A stretch of DNA of 15,658 nt from Bdellovibrionales bacterium (GTDB lineage Bacteria; Bdellovibrionota; UBA1018; CAIMNF01): positions 1 through 15,658 of the forward strand of contig CANGWP010000042.1 of assembly GCA_947457605.1 (NCBI GenBank), read 5' to 3'. Within the stretch, counting starts at the first letter, position 1. Each line of letters opens with the position of its first letter. Positions 14,408-15,658 of the stretch are shown one piece after another. Below the pieces are notes generated by a model. The model ran no database searches, was not told the origin of the DNA, and saw nothing but the letters and a program-made list of their open reading frames with translations. The translations under genes and the position numbers were made by a program.

Positions 14408-15167
14408 AGGGTGCTTGAATGGCAGAAATCATTTCCCGAACCGCCTGATCCACTCCGACCAGTGCGGCACGACAAACGATAAAATGCCCGATGTTGTACT
14501 CTTCAATTCTTCCAAAAGCCGCAACTTTTCTCACGTTTTCAAGATCAAATCCATGCCCTGCATGAACGTGAACTCCAAGCTTCTGACCAAGAACAGCCGA
14601 AGCCTCAATTCTCTTCAATTCCTGTTTTTCGATCGAGGCACTTTTCGCTCCATACCGTTTTTGGGTGGCATTGCAAAATTTCCCCGTATGAATCTCAATG
14701 GCGTCGGCCCCGAGTTCATGAGAGGCCGCCACAACCCGGACATCCGGCTCAATGAAAAGAGAAACCTTGATTTTCTTTCTTTTGAAATCCCGAATCAAGG
14801 GTGCGAGCCTTCTTTTCATTTTCAAAACATCAAGGCCGCCCTCGGTGGTCACCTCTTGCCGTTTCTCGGGGACCAAACACACCCAGTCCGGTTTCACTTT
14901 GTGAGCAATCTTCACAATTTCCGAGGAAACGGCCATCTCCAGGTTCAAACTGATCCCGATTTTTTTCCTCAGCTCAAAAACGTCGCGATCCTGGATGTGT
15001 CTTCGATCCTCTCTGAGATGCACCGTTATCTGATGGGCTCCGGCCGTCTCGACCCGCTTTGCAACCTCAACAAGATCCGGATAGGGAGTCCCTCTCAATT
15101 GCCTGAGTGTCGCAAAATGATCGATGTTTACTCCCAGTCGTGGAATCAACCATGGGGAAGAGTTCAT
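14406..15167 (-). CDS. pdxJ: Pyridoxine 5'-phosphate synthase
   Basis: A 253-aa TIM-barrel enzyme that condenses 3-amino-2-oxopropyl phosphate with deoxyxylulose 5-phosphate, the last ring-forming step of DXP-dependent vitamin B6 synthesis. Family motifs appear in order: LGVNIDHFATLRQLRG (11-26), GAHQITVHLREDRRHI (43-58), LNLEMA (74-79), CLVPEKRQEVTTEGG (97-111), VSLFIEP (135-141), EIHTGKF (158-164), HAGHGFD (202-208) and EYNIGHFIV (223-231). The start overlaps the glmM stop by ATGA. PLP made by this pathway is the cofactor of the desulfurase encoded in the other operon. The acpS gene often found next to pdxJ is not present here. Confidence 0.97.
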   Translation of the reverse strand: MNSSPWLIPRLGVNIDHFATLRQLRGTPYPDLVEVAKRVETAGAHQITVHLREDRRHIQDRDVFELRKKIGISLNLEMAVSSEIVKIAHKVKPDWVCLVPEKRQEVTTEGGLDVLKMKRRLAPLIRDFKRKKIKVSLFIEPDVRVVAASHELGADAIEIHTGKFCNATQKRYGAKSASIEKQELKRIEASAVLGQKLGVHVHAGHGFDLENVRKVAAFGRIEEYNIGHFIVCRAALVGVDQAVREMISAIQAP

Positions 15168-15658
15168 TGCCCGAGATCCTCCAAAAGTGCGTCCTTCAAT
15201 TGGTGCGCAATGGTTTCATTTTTCACATGACTCTCACTCTCGACCAAAATCCTGAGCTTCGCCTCGGTGCCAGAATAACGGACAAAAACCCGGCCACGGC
15301 CCTGCAAACCGGACTCTGCGGATTGAAGCGCCTTTTGGTAGGTGGAAAGTCCCTCAAGCGGTCTCCGCTCCCGAACCTTGAGATTCAAAAGAGTTTGGGG
15401 AAACAATAGAATTTGCTTTTTCAATTCGGACAAAGGCTTCCCCGTACGTTTCATGATCTCAAGAACCTTGAGAGCCGCAAGCGCCCCATCACCGGTGGTT
15501 GAAGAGTCGAGGAAAATCAAATGGCCTGATTGCTCTCCCCCGAGGCAGAATCCACGAGATCGCATCATTTCAACCACAAAACGATCACCCACCTGGGCCC
15601 GATGCATGGCAATTCCATTTTGTTTCAGTGTCAATTCAAGTCCCAGATTTGACATCGG
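15164..15658 (-). CDS. glmM: Phosphoglucosamine mutase, C-terminal part (5' end outside window)
   Basis: About 164 residues from the end of a protein that is usually near 450 aa; the frame is open to the window edge, so the ATG at 15655 is internal. GlmM converts glucosamine 6-phosphate to glucosamine 1-phosphate for peptidoglycan and LPS precursors. The fragment begins with MSNLGLE and contains VGDRFVVEMM, then LGGEQSGHLIFLDSSTTGDG, the sugar-binding loop. The phosphate-binding loop near the C terminus is RYSGTEAKLRI. The serine phosphorylation loop and metal site lie outside. It is the first gene seen in the glmM-pdxJ-nnr-tsaE series and overlaps pdxJ by ATGA. Confidence 0.95.
   Translation of the reverse strand, partial: PMSNLGLELTLKQNGIAMHRAQVGDRFVVEMMRSRGFCLGGEQSGHLIFLDSSTTGDGALAALKVLEIMKRTGKPLSELKKQILLFPQTLLNLKVRERRPLEGLSTYQKALQSAESGLQGRGRVFVRYSGTEAKLRILVESESHVKNETIAHQLKDALLEDLGQ

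Noticed and set aside
14415..15230. 271-residue plus-strand open frame opposite pdxJ
   Set aside because: Antisense shadow of a strongly conserved gene; composition is not protein-like and there is no suitable ribosome site.

Overview
This 15.7 kb window is compact bacterial housekeeping sequence with almost no intergenic space. The set suggests a Gram-negative bacterium: a lipobox lipoprotein, an IscR-type regulator sequence, and the glmM-pdxJ-nnr-tsaE and rnc-era-der gene orders. The style recalls Bdellovibrionota or deltaproteobacteria in the broad sense. That placement is inference, because no rRNA or marker phylogeny is available here. I see no IS element, CRISPR array, prophage or integrase.

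Layout. (1) Positions 1-176 (+) hold the tail of a membrane protein, possibly UPF0016/GDT1-like. It meets an OmpR-type response regulator (-) at a shared CTAG. (2) tyrS (+) is divergent from the regulator and is followed by a weak terminator. (3) An alpha/beta hydrolase (-) is divergent from a small cysteine-rich lipoprotein (+). (4) A tRNA-Leu(UAA) gene (-) lies downstream of der. (5) From about 11.45 kb down to 4.26 kb runs one long minus-strand operon: Rrf2/IscR-like regulator, cysteine desulfurase, MnmA-like protein, mtaB, rnc, era, der. Nearly every junction is a start/stop overlap. (6) A 247-bp AT-rich divergent region with two perfect inverted repeats and a promoter-like element separates that operon from an unrecognised 226-aa gene (+). 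(7) A second minus-strand operon, glmM (truncated by the window edge), pdxJ, nnr, tsaE, runs convergently into the 226-aa gene.

How the genes fit together. The long operon joins sulfur mobilisation and tRNA thiolation (desulfurase, MnmA family, MtaB) to RNA processing and ribosome assembly (RNase III, Era, Der). TsaE, in the other operon, is needed for the t6A base that MtaB methylthiolates, so two parts of one tRNA A37 pathway lie here. The regulator-desulfurase-mnmA order resembles the cymR-yrvO-mnmA cluster of Bacillus.

The most unusual point is a coordinated loss of cysteine chemistry beside an intact desulfurase. The MnmA-like protein has no cysteine at all, and its PP-loop Asp is replaced by Arg. 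The Rrf2 regulator lacks every IscR cluster ligand. RNase III also has Ser at a normally acidic active-site position, and the response regulator has a degenerate receiver. Either this is a lineage-specific repurposing of the sulfur-relay operon, or canonical copies lie elsewhere in the genome.
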